Program-made: the position numbers and the translations under genes
Notes under the pieces: generated by a model
What the model was told of the DNA's origin: nothing
What the model saw: only the letters and a program-made list of their open reading frames with translations
Databases searched by the model: none
Assembly (NCBI GenBank): GCA_947175375.1
Contig: CAMWMT010000062.1
Coordinates: 1-9,600, forward strand
Direction: 5' to 3'
DNA length: 9,600 bases
DNA from: an uncultured Clostridiaceae bacterium
Lineage (GTDB): Bacteria > Bacillota > Clostridia > Lachnospirales > Lachnospiraceae
Shown: in pieces, positions 7,071 to 9,600 of the stretch
Numbering within the stretch: position 1 is the stretch's first letter
Layout: every line of letters starts with the position of its first letter

Positions 7071-8213
7071 TTACTTTTTATCTGGCATATGATACATCCT
7101 GTTGAACTCTTCCTTGATCTGTTCAAGCCGCAGCTGATCCTCTGAACGCTGCTTTCTAGCGTTCTGCTGAATCTGCTTCGTCTCATCGATACCACTTACG
7201 ATCGTCCTCCAGGTTGTTTCCAACGTTTCGATCCGGATCGAGCTTCCGGATGCAAGCTGCGCAGTCATTTTTGACTGCTCCACGGTATTACGCGCATTTC
7301 TGATGAGCATCTCATTGGTCTTCTCATCCAGTGCGGACATAGCCTCTGCCTGAATTCTCTGACGCTTCAGCATGATCGCCTGCGCCAGCGCCTGCTTGAA
7401 GACCGGCAGAGTGATGATAAATGCGGAATTGATCTTCCGGACCAAATTCATGTTACTGAACTCCATGGTCTTGATCATGGGGATGGACTGCATGGCCACA
7501 TTTTCCGCAATCCGAAGATCCTGGGTACGCTGTTCCAGCATCATCAACGCCTGATTCAGGCTCTGGATCTCGAACTGGATGGACTGATCCCCGCTGGCCG
7601 CCATATCCTGCTCTCTCTTTGCAATATAATCGGAAATCTCCCTGCAGCCCTGTTCTCCGGCAAGGATATATTTCACCAGATCATGATAATAATTTACATT
7701 GGCATCGAACATCTGGTTCAGTTTCCGGTTCGACTGTTTGATCTCAGACTCATACTGCTTTAACTGCACATAGATCTTGTCGACCTCTTCACCCATGGTG
7801 TGGTATTTATCCAGGATCTTATCCAGCTGTTTTCTCAGACTGCCAAAAAGCTTTCCAAAGAGCGTCGGGTTCTCCTTGATCTCTTCGATGTCAAATTTAG
7901 ACATGATCTTCGCCAGCTGATTCAGCATCGCGCTGGAATCGTCCAGCTGGGACATGTTCATACTGTTCAGGACCACATCAGATGCCTTGGATATCTCTTC
8001 CGCCACCTCAGCGCCAAAAGAAACAATGGTCTCCAGATCATAGACCTCGATCTGGCTGGCCAGTGCGTCCACCTCCGGAGAACCTGTAAGCGCCAGGTTC
8101 ATCTGCTGCCGGTCTGCGACAATATCGTATTTGTCCACTACCTCTACCCCGTTTTCCGCTTCCAGGACTGCTGTCTGCACTCCCGCCTGCGGTCTGTCAA
8201 AATTAAGGCCCAT
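7071..8213 (-). CDS. telA: Toxic anion resistance protein, TelA/KlaA/YceH family
   Basis: A 380-residue, almost entirely helical cytosolic protein of the TelA family (B. subtilis YceH), linked to tellurite and other stress resistance; its biochemical activity is unknown. Recognisable blocks are NPTLFGKLFGSLRKQLDKIL (115-134), KYHTMGEEVDKI, a long heptad-like region about 140-235, QSIPMIKTM (242-250), NLVRKINSAFIITLPVFKQAL (near 256-276) and a charged helical tail ending EEFNRMYHMPDKK. Lengths near 360-400 residues are usual. ATG 8213 is chosen: GAGAGG lies 9 bases upstream, whereas the in-frame TTG at 8219 would leave only 3. The start is 2 bases after the TGA of the YceG gene, so the pair is translationally linked. 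The yceG-yceH adjacency is conserved with B. subtilis, which supports both assignments. Confidence 0.93.
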   Translation of the reverse strand: MGLNFDRPQAGVQTAVLEAENGVEVVDKYDIVADRQQMNLALTGSPEVDALASQIEVYDLETIVSFGAEVAEEISKASDVVLNSMNMSQLDDSSAMLNQLAKIMSKFDIEEIKENPTLFGKLFGSLRKQLDKILDKYHTMGEEVDKIYVQLKQYESEIKQSNRKLNQMFDANVNYYHDLVKYILAGEQGCREISDYIAKREQDMAASGDQSIQFEIQSLNQALMMLEQRTQDLRIAENVAMQSIPMIKTMEFSNMNLVRKINSAFIITLPVFKQALAQAIMLKRQRIQAEAMSALDEKTNEMLIRNARNTVEQSKMTAQLASGSSIRIETLETTWRTIVSGIDETKQIQQNARKQRSEDQLRLEQIKEEFNRMYHMPDKK

Positions 8214-8215
8214 AC

Positions 8216-9600
8216 TCAATTACCTCTCTTAAATATGATTTCACGCCATGAACGCCGTGTATTAGATGGAGCAGCCCGGAAAAACGGCGCCTGCAAATCG
8301 TACAGGTATTCACCGACCTGATGCTCCTCCATAATCTCTTTGTTAAAATATTTCTCTATGCACTGATATCCGGTTGGCACAAAGAATACCACATCAAACC
8401 CTGCCAGATTCAGAAAAGCGATCAGAATACTGTCCTCCAGTGAGATCATCGTCTCTGTTGTGTGAATATAGATCAGCTTGGGATTTTTCTTTGTAAAGTC
8501 AAATCTCTGCAGCAAGCGCAGGATCTCTTTTTCCAGATTCAGCACTACTGCAATGATCGTATATTCGGTCCCGTTCTCAAATGTCCCTTTGATGAGCTTC
8601 TGATCGATCAGAAGCTGCAGCTTATCCAGAATGTGCTCCTGGATCTCTTCTCGTAAAAATCCGTATGGATAACAGGCATGTGCTTTGATCTTCGCCTTCT
8701 GAAGCTTCCGGTTTTTAAAGAATTCTGTCACATATGCCTTCATCGGATTCTGATCTGGCGGATTGATATGCGGTGCCTGGCGGATGACAAAGGTATCCTG
8801 CGTCACAAGAGACTGGATCTCTGTCCAGTACCGGTTGATCTGCCCATCCTTGATTCCCGACACTTTTGCAAAGATGACCGGAACGCTGACGACTCCACCT
8901 GTCACTGCAAAATTCGGCCGGTACTTTACCTCCTGATTCCATAGAATGGAGATCTCCTCGTACATGGTCTGAAGTGATACCGAGACCGCCCGGTCATACT
9001 GCTGATTTCGGTAGATACCGGAATCCTGATACATCACTTCATCCAGTTCCCGCTCTGCATGGTAAGCAGCCGTCCCCATCCGGATATCCTGGCCCTCTTT
9101 CGGAAAACGCTTTACCTTCAGAGACTGTGTGTAATTCATGTCATAGAGATTCTTATCGACCAGGCTGCAGGCTGGTGCATCTCTGTCCGGTCTAAGTAGA
9201 AGCACATCCACCGGAAGTCTGGACAGCAGCTTTACGAACATGGCTTCCTTCCCGTTCCTACAGCCGCCCAGATAGATAAAACATCCGATCTGCGGATATT
9301 TCCAATTGTCAAACAGTTCACATGTATAACGTTTAAGCCAGCACAGCAGATAAACCGCATGATTCGTAAGCCGGTTCAGATTCTCTCCTGGCAGTCCTTC
9401 TGCCTCTGAAAGAACCTCTATAAATGCTTTGCGCATCAGCTTTTCCAATTCCGCACTAGCGGTATAGCGGATCTCCCGGGACAGATCCGAAAGCATCTGC
9501 TCTGTATCCTGATAATTCTTTCTGGAGACCGCCCGGATCTCCTCCACAGTCGGACAGGGAATCTCTCCTTCCACGATCAGAAGCTTCCTCTTACTATCTC
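8216..9600 (-). CDS. YceG-family protein of the Ter stress locus, 5' end beyond window
   Basis: At least 460 codons; the frame is open to the right edge (last full codon GAT at 9596-9598). A GTG at 9574 with AGAGGAAG 9 bases upstream could serve as a start. I prefer a start outside the window, because the preceding codons (DSKRKLLI) continue smoothly and B. subtilis YceG is about 537 residues. The family has no proven activity; it has been proposed as part of a biosynthetic module in ter loci. Numbering from the GTG, landmarks are YLGGCRNGKE (101-110), DVLLLRPDRD (123-132), VPVIFAKVSG (231-240), RQAPHINPPDQNPMK (about 265-279), TTETMISLEDS (372-382) and GFDVVFFVPTGYQ (392-404). Segments 94-129 and 365-400 share the same strand-helix-DV-strand-P plan without gaps, suggesting a duplicated Rossmann-like unit. 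There is no signal peptide in the visible part. The gene directly precedes telA. Confidence 0.82.
   Translation of the reverse strand, partial: DSKRKLLIVEGEIPCPTVEEIRAVSRKNYQDTEQMLSDLSREIRYTASAELEKLMRKAFIEVLSEAEGLPGENLNRLTNHAVYLLCWLKRYTCELFDNWKYPQIGCFIYLGGCRNGKEAMFVKLLSRLPVDVLLLRPDRDAPACSLVDKNLYDMNYTQSLKVKRFPKEGQDIRMGTAAYHAERELDEVMYQDSGIYRNQQYDRAVSVSLQTMYEEISILWNQEVKYRPNFAVTGGVVSVPVIFAKVSGIKDGQINRYWTEIQSLVTQDTFVIRQAPHINPPDQNPMKAYVTEFFKNRKLQKAKIKAHACYPYGFLREEIQEHILDKLQLLIDQKLIKGTFENGTEYTIIAVVLNLEKEILRLLQRFDFTKKNPKLIYIHTTETMISLEDSILIAFLNLAGFDVVFFVPTGYQCIEKYFNKEIMEEHQVGEYLYDLQAPFFRAAPSNTRRSWREIIFKRGN
8223..8228 (-). promoter_or_regulatory. Ribosome binding site deciding the telA start
   Basis: Reads GAGAGG on the minus strand, within the last codons of the YceG gene. 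Spacing is 9 bases to ATG 8213 but only 3 to the TTG at 8219, so it selects the ATG. Confidence 0.7.

Noticed and set aside
8214..8219. TTG start for telA two codons upstream of the ATG
   Set aside because: Only 3 bases separate it from the Shine-Dalgarno, whereas ATG 8213 has the usual spacing.

Overview
All genes in this window lie on the minus strand, so transcription runs from the right edge to the left. The organism is probably a gut-type Clostridia member of the Lachnospiraceae kind. The reasons are moderate GC content, strong AGGAGG ribosome binding sites, a GlgX-like debranching enzyme of the type I associate with that family, and a Bacillota-style TerD/TelA/YceG gene set. This assignment rests on recognition, not on a search.

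Layout in transcription order: a YceG-family protein cut by the right edge (9600 to 8216); a TelA/YceH toxic-anion-resistance protein (8213 to 7071); three TerD-family proteins (7050-6469, 6399-5818, 5814-5221); a 176-base leader holding a strong inverted repeat and a possible RNA pseudoknot (5220-5045); a PMCA-type calcium P-type ATPase (5044-2384); a HAD-superfamily phosphatase (2387-1608); and a glycogen debranching enzyme running off the left edge (1575 to 1). Apart from the 176-base leader and a 69-base spacer between the first two terD genes, neighbouring genes overlap or are separated by 32 bases or fewer, and I see no intrinsic terminator between any of them. The region reads as one polycistronic unit, possibly with an internal control point before the ATPase.

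Biologically this is a chromosomal Ter/Yce stress locus, related to Bacillus subtilis yceCDEFGH. TerD proteins bind calcium, TelA and YceG are conserved partners of unknown biochemical role, and HAD phosphatases recur in the proposed 'biosynthetic module' of ter loci. The gene order is rearranged relative to B. subtilis. The integral-membrane TerC (YceF) is absent from the window, and a calcium-pumping ATPase sits where a membrane component would be expected. My inference is that calcium export or sequestration is coupled to calcium-binding TerD proteins here. The glycogen debranching gene follows the HAD gene closely and may be co-transcribed, but no functional link is evident.

No mobile element, CRISPR array, tRNA or rRNA was seen. 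The most interesting non-coding signal is the leader of the ATPase gene (5061-5124). The most interesting protein-level signals are the NGE in place of TGE in the pump's actuator domain, and a duplicated strand-helix-strand block inside the YceG protein.
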